From Nitrospinaceae bacterium (lineage in GTDB: Bacteria; Nitrospinota; Nitrospinia; Nitrospinales; Nitrospinaceae), in NCBI GenBank assembly GCA_029261615.1, contig JAJDAX010000118.1, positions 1 to 14,981 of the forward strand: a stretch of DNA of 14,981 bases. The letters are read 5' to 3'. This document shows, in pieces, positions 6,990 through 13,980 of this stretch. A model generated the notes under the pieces. That model was not told the origin of the DNA. It saw only the letters and a program-made list of their open reading frames with translations, and made no database searches. Position 1 is the stretch's first letter, and each line of letters opens with the position of its first letter. The translations under genes and the position numbers were made by a program.

Positions 6990-7034
6990 TTTGTGCCTCC
7001 TTTGTATAGATAATTTGATTGCTCTCAGTCTAAT

Positions 7035-7061
7035 GATGCATGAGCCCTCCCATTTTGGACA
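7035..7061 (-). promoter_or_regulatory. Candidate ECF42-dependent promoter of the DGPF-sigma operon
   Basis: On the minus strand TGTCCA (7061-7056) is followed after 17 bases by CATC (7038-7035), about 45 bases before the DGPF start. As I recall it, the motif reported for ECF42 targets has a TGTCGA-like -35 and a short CGA/TC-like -10, so this would be an autoregulated promoter with one mismatch. It is a by-eye match to a short motif. Confidence 0.35.
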
Positions 7062-7066
7062 CCCCC

Positions 7067-7087
7067 TGATGTTTTTTTTCAACATCA
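7067..7087. other. Stem-loop upstream of the DGPF gene
   Basis: TGATGTT (7067-7073) pairs with AACATCA (7081-7087) around a T-rich loop. It abuts the candidate -35 on its upstream side. It could be a binding site or the end of an upstream transcription unit. The rest of 7088-7246 shows no gene, only a possible hairpin-element remnant near 7152. Confidence 0.3.
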
Positions 7088-7151
7088 AGGTTTTTTCGCC
7101 CATGGAGAGGAGTACGGCAATGAATGAGGAATGGTGACGAGAAAGCCGCTC

Positions 7152-7174
7152 ATTGGTCGCTTCTGGCCAATAGC
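7152..7174. repeat. Possible remnant of the hairpin-type intergenic element
   Basis: ATTGGTCGCTTCTGGCCAAT carries the CTTYTGGCC core of the element family, and ATTGG/CCAAT can pair around GTCGCTTCTG or a similar loop. This is a short and weak match. Confidence 0.25.
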
Positions 7175-7246
7175 ACCCTAGAGCTGATATTGAAAAATAA
7201 AGGCGGCGACAGATCGAACGCGACCGGAGGATGACCCTGCGAGGAA

Positions 7247-7873
7247 CTAAGTGGCTAGAACCGCCGGCTGAAGGTCCCGCCAGGCCCGGAGAAGTACGCG
7301 GGAAGCGGACCGCAAAAACAAGATAAGGAGAGCAAAGGCGATCAGAAGATCAGGCCATCCTGAATTGAATGCCCAAACACACAACGCCGCAGCGATCACC
7401 GCGAAACCCTCAAACACATCATTTCGGGAACACTCCCACACAGAAGACATATTCACATCACTGTGTCTGTATCGATGAAGGAGCGCCAAGCACACCGCGT
7501 TCGCTGCGAGATTGATCGTTGCGGCAAGACTCATCGTCTCGAAGATGGGAGTTTCCATATGAAAGAGGCGCCATCCAATCTGAATCGCGACCGCACCGGC
7601 AGCGCCGGTAATCAGGAATCCTTTAAATAGGGCCACCTTAGCCTTTACAGTATTGGCCGACCCGACCACGGCAAAACTCAAAGCGTAGGTCAGAGCATCG
7701 CCAAGGTTGTCCAAGGCTCCCGAGAGGAGGGATGATGATCCACTCATTGTTGCGGCAACGATCATCATGAAGAACGTCGCCGCATTGATGACCAGAACAG
7801 AAGCCAATATGCGACGTTGCCGCACTTGCAGCACTGATATATCAACGGACCCCTGGCAGCAACGATCACCCAT
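7247..7873 (-). CDS. CDF-like cation transporter, membrane domain only
   Basis: A 208-aa inner-membrane protein with about six hydrophobic segments, matching the membrane half of cation diffusion facilitators. The first metal-site helix reads SGALDNLGDALTYALS (D-x3-D). The fifth-helix site is CSRNDVFEGFAVIAAA, an N-D version of the usual H-x3-D. The cytosolic ferredoxin-like domain of standard CDF proteins (about 90 residues) is absent: the protein ends soon after the last helix at LRAWRDLQPAVLAT. This looks like a known short family rather than a truncation, because the N-terminal MGDRCC is also typical of it and the end is clean. It probably exports or senses a heavy metal; the ion is unknown. 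The start is ATG 7873, with no strong ribosome binding site. Confidence 0.75.
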   Translation of the reverse strand: MGDRCCQGSVDISVLQVRQRRILASVLVINAATFFMMIVAATMSGSSSLLSGALDNLGDALTYALSFAVVGSANTVKAKVALFKGFLITGAAGAVAIQIGWRLFHMETPIFETMSLAATINLAANAVCLALLHRYRHSDVNMSSVWECSRNDVFEGFAVIAAALCVWAFNSGWPDLLIAFALLILFLRSASRVLLRAWRDLQPAVLAT

Positions 7874-7901
7874 TCATCAATTATGACACCGTATGTATTA
7901 A

Positions 7902-7983
7902 ATGTCTGTTAGGCGTAGCAGCCTATAACCGACCCTCAATACGAAGGCCACCGATGCCTCGTGAAAGCATCTGTGAAGCCGCG
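7902..7983. repeat. Dispersed intergenic element, copy related to 5182-5268
   Basis: GCCTCGTGAAAGCATCTG (7956-7973) matches 5240-5257 in 17 of 18 bases, and the upstream ATAACCGACCCTCAAT aligns with ATAACAGGCCCACAAT there. ACCGACCC also occurs in the 4642 copy. It fills the gap between the CDF-like gene and the EthD remnant. Confidence 0.55.
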
Positions 7984-7985
7984 AC

Positions 7986-8180
7986 CTAATCTGCTGAAAG
8001 CTCCTGCTCTTTCACAATGAATGCCGAAGAGTTTGAGTGATCGATAAACTTCCCCTCATCTTCGAGGAGCGCGGCGCTGAGTTTCTGGCCCTCCGGGGTA
8101 TTCATGGCCTCCATGAGATCTTGTTCTGAGTCAAACCACACCTCGGCGACGCCATCAATTAGTGAGCAAATCTTTGGCAT
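7986..8180 (-). pseudogene. C-terminal half of an EthD-like protein
   Basis: A 64-aa frame reading GVAEVWFDSEQDLMEAMNTPEGQ...FIDHSNSSAFIVKEQE. This is the C-terminal half of the EthD-like dimeric alpha-beta barrel family (usual length about 100 residues or more). The N-terminal strand and the helix with the H-x-P segment are missing. The family sequence begins about eight codons after ATG 8180, and a dispersed repeat starts only seven bases upstream (8187). The 5' half was therefore probably lost when the repeat, or the repeat-bracketed gene, arrived. The remaining frame is intact and might still be translated, but no ribosome binding site is seen. Family proteins act as small oxidoreductase-like or unknown-function enzymes. 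Confidence 0.65.
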
Positions 8181-8186
8181 TGCAGA

Positions 8187-8224
8187 TATTTCAATACATT
8201 AATAATTAGGCTTGACCCCTTTTC
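8187..8224. repeat. Direct repeat A, about 38 bp (partner at 9726-9763)
   Basis: Begins TATTTCAATACATTAATAA and ends TTGACCCCTTTTC. It matches 9726-9763 in the same orientation at 33 of 38 bases. It lies 34 bases past the stop of the 467-aa gene and at the broken end of the EthD remnant. Confidence 0.7.
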
Positions 8225-8258
8225 CGAGTCTAAGCCAACAGGTTGAAATGTGAGAGAA

Positions 8259-9662
8259 TTACTTATCCTGGACACTAAATATTATTGTGTTTGATGACAA
8301 TACTCGGTCTTCATAGTCAATAGTTTTAAGTACGCCATCTTCAAAAGAATGGTGAGCCACACCAGGAAAGGCATTAAGATCTAATGGATATTTTGCGTTA
8401 GGATTATGAAAAATCTGAATCTCATCACTCCAGTATTCTGTATAGGCATCATCTTCTACATCCACCGCGAACCATTTTCCAACTACAGCATTCGGGTCTG
8501 GATCAAATTTGAAACCCATGCGATGGTATTTATGCTTCTTGGCACCAAATCCAGCAACCACTCCTATTCGGTCAAATTTGGCTAGGGTTCCCGCATTCGT
8601 GAATAAAACAGCCGAAATATTCTCTGTGCTGGGGAGATCGAAAAATCCAGATGGGATGCTTTTATTTTGATATTTATGTTCTTTCACGGATGCCACATTC
8701 AAATTCAATTTCCCGTTTTCAAATACCCAATCTACCCTATGGCCATAAAGGTAAATGTATAAAGCTCCCTGGGAATATGTCATTGATGCCGACTCTTTTT
8801 CTTGCTGGTTTCCGGGTTTGTGAAAATCCGCGACCGCCAAGAGAAAAGGTTTGTTTTCAGAATGACTTCTTTCCCAATAACGAAAACCCTGTGCATCAGT
8901 TTTTTCTAATTTAGAACATAGTGCTGAACCAAATTTCATAGGCATATAGGATTGGACAAAATCCTTGAACTCTTCAGCACTTTTAGGATTTGGGTGTTGA
9001 GCTAATACTCCCAGTTGTGATGGAGCGATTGTCGTGGCCTCCACCGTGAAATGTGCTAAAGGTGAACGGCATTCAAAGTCAGGAGCTTCGTGCTGAGCCA
9101 CGTCGTAACCCAACTCCCTGAATGTTGCCCACAAATAAATCTCCCATAATCTCTGATCAAATTGATAGCATTGAAATTCTCTGACAAAATTGCTGTCGGC
9201 AGGATAAAGCCAAGGAGCGATTTCTCTGATTACACGTCTAGCTGGCTCCCTTCCTGGAGTTTCAATGAGCTGAATAAAGTATGGATGAAGTTTATCTTTG
9301 GGGGTGCCCGGAACTGGAGATAGCAAGTCAATTGCTCGGCGTTCTGCATCAAACTGTGGCACCGAACCTTTAAATTCTGCCGAACGAGAAAGTTCCTCAA
9401 TTTCTGTACGAACCATTGCCTCGGCGCGACGCTTTGATGAATAACTACAGTTCAGGTTTACAGCACGAAAGCATCCAAGTTCGTCACGTGCGAGAACACA
9501 CCAGGAAAAATCTTTGTCGATTACATCATAAGTTACGACACCTAACACATTTTCATTTAAATCAGACCACCAAGAACACTCCTCAGCCATTAGAGGAAGC
9601 AATGATCTTCGTGTGCCTAATGCATACAGATCAAATTTGTTTTTCTTAATACGAATGGCCAT
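8259..9662 (-). CDS. Uncharacterised 467-aa protein with PD-(D/E)XK-like core
   Basis: I do not recognise a named family. Residues about 30-90 (SWWSDLNENVLGVVTYDVIDKDFSWCVLARDE, then FRAVNL) look like a compact N-terminal domain. HPYFIQLI then leads to a nuclease-like core: a helix with a conserved-looking Glu (QRLWEIYLWATFRELGYDV), then APDFEC, then the strand FTVEATTI. The E...PD...E-x-T layout fits a PD-(D/E)XK fold with the usual lysine replaced, so activity is uncertain. The C-terminal 250 residues are mixed alpha/beta without clear motifs. Such proteins often sit near defence genes, and this one lies directly downstream of an ABC-3C operon on the same strand. It is bracketed by 38-bp direct repeats. 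ATG 9662 is the first start; no clear ribosome binding site is seen. It is more AT-rich than its neighbours, suggesting independent transfer. Confidence 0.75.
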   Translation of the reverse strand: MAIRIKKNKFDLYALGTRRSLLPLMAEECSWWSDLNENVLGVVTYDVIDKDFSWCVLARDELGCFRAVNLNCSYSSKRRAEAMVRTEIEELSRSAEFKGSVPQFDAERRAIDLLSPVPGTPKDKLHPYFIQLIETPGREPARRVIREIAPWLYPADSNFVREFQCYQFDQRLWEIYLWATFRELGYDVAQHEAPDFECRSPLAHFTVEATTIAPSQLGVLAQHPNPKSAEEFKDFVQSYMPMKFGSALCSKLEKTDAQGFRYWERSHSENKPFLLAVADFHKPGNQQEKESASMTYSQGALYIYLYGHRVDWVFENGKLNLNVASVKEHKYQNKSIPSGFFDLPSTENISAVLFTNAGTLAKFDRIGVVAGFGAKKHKYHRMGFKFDPDPNAVVGKWFAVDVEDDAYTEYWSDEIQIFHNPNAKYPLDLNAFPGVAHHSFEDGVLKTIDYEDRVLSSNTIIFSVQDK

Positions 9663-9725
9663 TATCAGAGGTGTAATTTCGAGAAGGACATAAACCTTGA
9701 GTGAGGATAGTTAAGGGGTCGAGGG

Positions 9726-9763
9726 TATTTCAATGCATTAATAAATAGGCCTGCCCGCTTTTC
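9726..9763. repeat. Direct repeat B, about 38 bp (partner at 8187-8224)
   Basis: Begins TATTTCAATGCATTAATAA and ends CTGCCCGCTTTTC, with five differences from copy A. It is preceded by AAGGGGTC at 9713-9720, a string that also occurs on the minus strand in copy A and in the 258-272 repeat. It ends two bases before the stop codon of the ABC ATPase gene. Confidence 0.7.
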
Positions 9764-9765
9764 TT

Positions 9766-11703
9766 CTAAGGTCCTGTGTAGTATGGAATCAGGCTTGGAG
9801 CATCTGGTTCACCTGCCATCCTTTGTTCAGAAAATCCCAACAATGCAGGATCAGGCTCAATTAAGTCCGAATCGATCAAAAGGAACTGCAGTTTCTGCCC
9901 CTCTTGACCACTCACAAGCCGATAAATTTCAGTGTAGAGGGCCTGAACTAACTCGGGGTTTTCATCCTCGCTGATATTCTTGGTTGGACTATCGATTATC
10001 AATATGCTGGGAACGTGCATTCCTCGTTCCAGCGCAACTACGTGAATGGCGAGTGCATAGCACACGTTGAACAAGGTCTTCTTTCCGCCGCTGCCCGTAT
10101 CCCAAAAGGTCCACTCTTGATCACCATGAACAACCGTAGGCTTCCAGTTTCGAGGGTCTATCCTAACCTCATCTTCATCTGAAACACCTGGAAAGGAAAC
10201 TGAAAGCATTATACGCTTGAACTCCGCTGCAATTGCTTCAGTGTTCGCGTCCGCAGCACGCAAGCGACCTCTCTCTTCGACGACAGATGTTCGCAACCGA
10301 TCAATGGGACCTTGCAAAGCGCCAGCCTCTTCCTCTAGTTCATTTATCGCATGGGGCATTTGTTGAAGTCGCTGCAGAGAGCTGATTCGCTCAACCAATG
10401 TCGCGATTTCTCTCTCGGTTCCTCGGACACTCTCGACAAACGCTGAATCGTATCTGGCGAGCTCCTCTTGTAGTTGTCTATCAAGAGCCATTTTTTGTTT
10501 TTGCATCTGATCTAACTGCCTTACCATGCGGCTTGACTCACGCTCCCGCCGATCAATGGAATCGGCGATCTGATCGATTCGCTCATTGAGGTCTCGTCGA
10601 AGTGCTTCCAGTTCTAGGGTGCTCACATTCCCCTCCACAACTTGGCCACTACCGCACAAGCGACAACTCTCTTCATGGTGTGGACGATCTGATACATCAA
10701 CACCGCACTCTGGACAGCGATGATACCGAACCCCTTCTAGTATTCTCCCTGCTTGGTCAGCCCTTTCAGCTTTCGTCTTAGCCGTGATGAACTCAGCTCG
10801 AAGTGCCTTTTGCAAGGAGATTGTCTCCCCGGACTCACTAATTGCCTGGCGAAGGGTCTCGATCTCTTTGCTTAACCTCCGCAGCTCATTTCTGAGGGCG
10901 TCTGTCGGATGGGTTTGTGCGTAACGCGTGCGTTCGAGTTCAGCACGCCTTCGCTCGGCTTCCGTAAGGTTCTGTTTGGTGGCTTGAAGTTGACCAGCCA
11001 TATCTAACTCCGAACCAAGTTCAAATCGAGCCATGAAAGAACGAATTTGTTGTACGGCTTCACGTTTTGTTCGCTGCTCATCTATAGCCTTCATCAACTC
11101 GGTATCAAGTTGGCTCATGCGTTCGGAATGCAGGCCGGTAAAAAACCGCATAGCATCCTGGCTCTTACGACCACGAAACGGGTCTTCAAGCCGGAAAAAG
11201 GAAGAATCCAAGTGTATTTGATCAAGATAACAATACCACCAGAGATCGCGGATACTCAGACGGATCATGGGAGAATCTGGATCACGGCTTCGCTTTCGGA
11301 CCTTTATAGGGCTGACTCCAGAAAGGTAAAAAATCAAGTCACTCAGGTTGTACACTTCAGCATCTACTAGCGTTTGCTCCCCCGCTTCGAGAGGAGCATT
11401 CACGGATCCCATCTCATCATCTGGTCCTGACCACGTGACCCGTACGCTCTGGGTATCATCAGCGGATCTTTCAATGGTGCAATTGTAGTCCCCAATATCA
11501 AGCGTCAACTCGACCGAAACAAATTCCCGCTGAATAGCTGGAGTACGCTCCAGGTCACCCCCGAGACAGTAGTCCACTAGGCGAGCTACAGTTGACTTTC
11601 CTGTGCTGACTGGGCCATGTAAAAATGTCACGACCTCAGAGAAAAGGATGCGAATCATAGTTCCTCGAGTGAGGACATCAATATGTCGAAGCCGAATTTT
11701 CAT
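9766..11703 (-). CDS. ABC-3C system ATPase (Rad50/SMC-like, zinc hook)
   Basis: 645 aa. The Walker A is GPVSTGKST at residues 30-38. Two coiled-coil arms (about 195-325 and 355-490) flank a zinc hook with C330, C333, C347 and C350 (CPEC...CRLC). The ABC signature region is DTGSGGKKTLFN (about 535-546) and Walker B is SILIIDSP (566-573). After the Walker B aspartate stands Ser-Pro instead of the usual catalytic glutamate. This fits the ATPase of ABC-three-component conflict systems, thought to sense aberrant nucleic acid or invader replication and license the effector. It starts at ATG 11703, overlapping the upstream stop as ATGA, so it is the last gene of a three-gene operon. Function is inferred from architecture and context. 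Confidence 0.88.
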   Translation of the reverse strand: MKIRLRHIDVLTRGTMIRILFSEVVTFLHGPVSTGKSTVARLVDYCLGGDLERTPAIQREFVSVELTLDIGDYNCTIERSADDTQSVRVTWSGPDDEMGSVNAPLEAGEQTLVDAEVYNLSDLIFYLSGVSPIKVRKRSRDPDSPMIRLSIRDLWWYCYLDQIHLDSSFFRLEDPFRGRKSQDAMRFFTGLHSERMSQLDTELMKAIDEQRTKREAVQQIRSFMARFELGSELDMAGQLQATKQNLTEAERRRAELERTRYAQTHPTDALRNELRRLSKEIETLRQAISESGETISLQKALRAEFITAKTKAERADQAGRILEGVRYHRCPECGVDVSDRPHHEESCRLCGSGQVVEGNVSTLELEALRRDLNERIDQIADSIDRRERESSRMVRQLDQMQKQKMALDRQLQEELARYDSAFVESVRGTEREIATLVERISSLQRLQQMPHAINELEEEAGALQGPIDRLRTSVVEERGRLRAADANTEAIAAEFKRIMLSVSFPGVSDEDEVRIDPRNWKPTVVHGDQEWTFWDTGSGGKKTLFNVCYALAIHVVALERGMHVPSILIIDSPTKNISEDENPELVQALYTEIYRLVSGQEGQKLQFLLIDSDLIEPDPALLGFSEQRMAGEPDAPSLIPYYTGP

Positions 11704-12248
11704 GTAGATATTGGGGAATTAGATTGCAATGAAATAATTTCTGGAAACGTGTCATAAATAAAATTCATCAAATTAGTTGCTGTCAGATTAAAGTGTCTTT
11801 TAAGTAACTTCGCCCTTCGTGCGTATTGTTCAAACAGTTCATTTGAGGCAAGCTGCCGCGCTCGAACTCTGCCTTGCTCTGTGGAGGTGATGATAACCTT
11901 TCGACCTTCAATCGTGACAAATACGAGGTCCTTTGCTACAAGGATGTTTAAAAACTCTCGATATCGATGATCCCATGGACCAAATCGATAGCGTACCATT
12001 TCCGACTCCACGCTATGAAGTTCGTGATCCTCTAACTGGACATCTTTTGTGGAGCGACCCTTGGCCTCGAGCGCGCGCTGAAGCATAACCGGATACCGAA
12101 GAAGAAAGTCCAACTTAGCTAACTTTGTCAGCCCTTCTATGGTTCCGACTTGTCCACCTTCGCCAAATGCATCAAGAAGAATTAGTAGCCGTGCTGCATG
12201 CAATTCCAAAGATTTATCAAGATTGGCGACTGTCTTAACAAAGTCCAT
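11700..12248 (-). CDS. ABC-three-component system middle component
   Basis: 182 aa, mostly helical, with the look of middle-component proteins of ABC-3C systems: an N-terminal helix pair around LHAARLLILLDAFGEGG, then a winged-helix-like part (TIEGLTKLAKLDFLLRYPVMLQRALEAKG). A central MVRYRFGPWDHRYREFLNILVAKDLV and a C-terminal NLTATNLMNFIYDTFPEI follow. These proteins are believed to bridge ATPase and effector. The subtype number is not assigned. Its ATG (12248-12246) overlaps the upstream TAA by one base (TAATG), and its own TGA overlaps the ATPase start (ATGA). Tight coupling like this argues for a complex made in fixed ratio. The identification leans on operon position as well as sequence. 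Confidence 0.78.
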   Translation of the reverse strand: MDFVKTVANLDKSLELHAARLLILLDAFGEGGQVGTIEGLTKLAKLDFLLRYPVMLQRALEAKGRSTKDVQLEDHELHSVESEMVRYRFGPWDHRYREFLNILVAKDLVFVTIEGRKVIITSTEQGRVRARQLASNELFEQYARRAKLLKRHFNLTATNLMNFIYDTFPEIISLQSNSPIST

Positions 12249-13492
12249 TACTCAGTCTCCCACGGGCGTTCGAGGCTCCAATGGACTTTACACTCAGATG
12301 TTAGGGAGTACGCGAATCCCTCTAGGTGCTCGTCACTGCAATCGTAAAGCTGGTTTGTTTCGTTCCGACGTTGTTGGAACCGTGAACGAAGTTTGGATAA
12401 CATCCTAAGTCCAAACTGCTGCTCAGCATTCTTAGTGGACTCAAAAGCTCTTCCCGCATCGCTAAGAACAAGTGACCGAACATGCCCATAACGTTGGAGT
12501 CCGATTGTGCGTCCATGCTTCTTAGTCCAGACAATTCCTAGATAGTCGGACTTATTCCTAAGATCTTCAGCAGAGTTGCGAGAGACAGCCGAGAACCCCC
12601 CTACGTCAAGCTTCCTGTGAAGTAGAGCTGTTGCACCCGAGCCTGGCTCTATACACATTTCAGGGTCGTCGGCTAGTGTGGCCGTTTCATTCAATCCTGC
12701 ATCAAGAAATTCTAGGACCCGCGATTTGTCCACACGTTTTCCTTCCAGACGTGCTGAAAGTTCTGTGCCCATTGGATTCAGGGTTGCCGAAAGATAGGCA
12801 GGCAACACACCCTGATGAGCAAGAGTTGATGCTCGGGAGCACTCCTCTATTAGTCTGTGAGCCGCACGTACAACTGTTGTGTATGAGCATTCGACTGAAC
12901 GAGTCCACACTAGGGTGAGTGTATCCACAAGTCGTATCACAATGTCAGCAAGCTTCGGTAGAGAATCGTCGGCATCCATCTTTGAAAGTGCAGTGAAGAC
13001 CGTTTCGGTGGGACACTGGGCCTGCTTTGCAACCCGCTTTAGGTATTTAACTACAAGGGGGGAAAGGTCGCTCAACGAGGAAGCGTCTTTGATCTTCTGA
13101 ATAACATAACGGAGATCCTGTCCGTTTCCACCTCCATGCAAGGGATGGTTCGTGAGGAACCGAAAGACACGAAACTGACCAGGGAATTGCGCTTCAAGTT
13201 TAGCGAAGCGCGCACAGGAATTTCTCACTTCTTTGTCGCTTGTTTTCCACACAGGCTGATTTAAGGTCCGCGTCTTTACCTGAAGCCCGGAATACGTTTC
13301 ATCAACATTCTTGGTTAGTATATCCTCGTGATGTTCACAGAAAACCTCAGCCACACCTTCTGTCTCATCCAATAGCATGCAGCACACAATGGCAGCGTAA
13401 CTCCATTGATATCGATATCGCCGTCCAATTTCGTCTCCAGGATCACCCGTTGCGATAACTGTGTCAGGGGTAGGTAGGTTTGGGTCACCCAT
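12248..13492 (-). CDS. ABC-3C effector: DUF4297-like dsDNA nuclease
   Basis: 414 aa and first gene of the operon. The N-terminal 100 residues carry a PD-(D/E)XK nuclease core of the DUF4297 type: DEIGRRYRYQWSYAAIVCCMLL as the opening helix, E53, E56 and D57 in FCEHHEDILT, and Q71-V-K73 in YSGLQVKTR. This E/D...QxK set is what DUF4297 and Cap4-like effectors use to cut DNA. The long C-terminal region (about 130-414) is helical and then mixed, and would bind the middle component. It starts at ATG 13492 with CGGAG five bases upstream. DNA degradation on activation, causing abortive infection or invader destruction, is the expected outcome. That is inference from the family; the catalytic residues are visible. 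Confidence 0.85.
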   Translation of the reverse strand: MGDPNLPTPDTVIATGDPGDEIGRRYRYQWSYAAIVCCMLLDETEGVAEVFCEHHEDILTKNVDETYSGLQVKTRTLNQPVWKTSDKEVRNSCARFAKLEAQFPGQFRVFRFLTNHPLHGGGNGQDLRYVIQKIKDASSLSDLSPLVVKYLKRVAKQAQCPTETVFTALSKMDADDSLPKLADIVIRLVDTLTLVWTRSVECSYTTVVRAAHRLIEECSRASTLAHQGVLPAYLSATLNPMGTELSARLEGKRVDKSRVLEFLDAGLNETATLADDPEMCIEPGSGATALLHRKLDVGGFSAVSRNSAEDLRNKSDYLGIVWTKKHGRTIGLQRYGHVRSLVLSDAGRAFESTKNAEQQFGLRMLSKLRSRFQQRRNETNQLYDCSDEHLEGFAYSLTSECKVHWSLERPWETE

Positions 13493-13497
13493 GAATA

Positions 13498-13509
13498 CTC
13501 CGAACGGAG
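13498..13509. promoter_or_regulatory. 12-bp palindrome overlapping the ribosome binding site of the ABC-3C operon
   Basis: CTCCGAACGGAG is a perfect inverted repeat (CTCCG-AA-CGGAG). On the minus strand its second arm is the Shine-Dalgarno of the effector nuclease. It could hide the site in a short hairpin or bind a repressor, either of which would keep a toxic effector low. Confidence 0.4.
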
Positions 13510-13628
13510 AAAAGTAATAGAATTAGTAGGGGCAGGGAATATCTAGTCATCTAAGGTCTTTCAAATTTCAATGGAATTTAAACAACTTTTAATTGAACCC
13601 ATAACCAAAAAGATAAGGAGTTCCGTAA

Positions 13629-13709
13629 ATGTTAAATTTAAAGCCCATTCCGACCAGGTACAAACATTATTATTTTTATGGAGACACAGAGTCAATCGTT
13701 ATGGTGTAA
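13629..13709 (+). CDS. Possible 26-aa peptide with strong ribosome binding site
   Basis: ATG 13629 is preceded by AAGGAG with eight bases between, and opens MLNLKPIPTRYKHYYFYGDT... to TAA at 13707-13709. The tyrosine-rich peptide resembles nothing I know. The good ribosome binding site is the only support; chance is quite possible in AT-rich DNA. Confidence 0.2.
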   Translation: MLNLKPIPTRYKHYYFYGDTESIVMV

Positions 13710-13776
13710 TCATACATTCTCTATATCAAAACAGGAAAAAATGTTGAAATTCGCTGTAACAAAACTTTTTTTTGTC

Positions 13777-13797
13777 AAAAGGGGACGCTACCCTTTT
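13777..13797. repeat. REP-like hairpin AAAAGGG...CCCTTTT
   Basis: AAAAGGG (13777-13783) pairs with CCCTTTT (13791-13797) around GACGCTA. Sequences of this form (GGGGACGCTACCC) are familiar to me as REP-type intergenic repeats associated with REP-associated tyrosine transposases. No such transposase gene is in the window. Confidence 0.5.
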
Positions 13798-13870
13798 ATG
13801 GTGAGGATGTGGAGTGCCCAACGCCAATTGATGAGCAGCTCTGGGACGGAGCAGGTCAAGGGTATGGTTT

Positions 13871-13890
13871 CAAATCTTTGGTTGACTAAT
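13871..13890. repeat. Direct repeat copy 1 bracketing hicAB (partner at 14588-14607)
   Basis: CAAATCTTTGGTTGACTAAT, identical to 14588-14607 in 19 of 20 bases and in the same orientation. The core also occurs as an inverted pair at 138-152 and 258-272. It lies about 90 bases past the hicB stop. Confidence 0.7.
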
Positions 13891-13980
13891 TACCTCCGGC
13901 TGAACGTTGGAGGACTATTTTCTGGACGAAGTGGGTTTGCGATTCTGTTCTGAAATACGTGGCTTCCGCTTGTTTTTTCC

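Larger units (their letters stand above)
13510..13980. other. Intergenic region between hicB and the ABC-3C operon
   Basis: About 470 AT-rich bases without a convincing conserved gene. It must hold the minus-strand promoter of the ABC-3C operon, but I see no well-spaced -35/-10 pair: TTGAAA and TAGATA are present with poor spacing. It contains a 26-codon frame at 13629, a REP-like hairpin at 13777 and one copy of the AAATCTTTGGTTGA repeat at 13871. A longer open frame from 13678 to 13953 runs through both repeats and looks spurious. Confidence 0.5.

Noticed and set aside
6990..7103. N-terminal extension of the DGPF protein
   Set aside because: A perfect AAAGGAGG precedes ATG 6989 and the extension does not resemble the family.
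7869..7885. CCATTCATCAAT shared with 871-882 as a repeat
   Set aside because: Twelve bases with unrelated flanks and different contexts; chance is likely.
13678..13953. A 91-codon open frame on the plus strand
   Set aside because: It runs through a REP-like hairpin and the AAATCTTTGGTTGA repeat, has no family-like sequence, and opposes the neighbouring operons.
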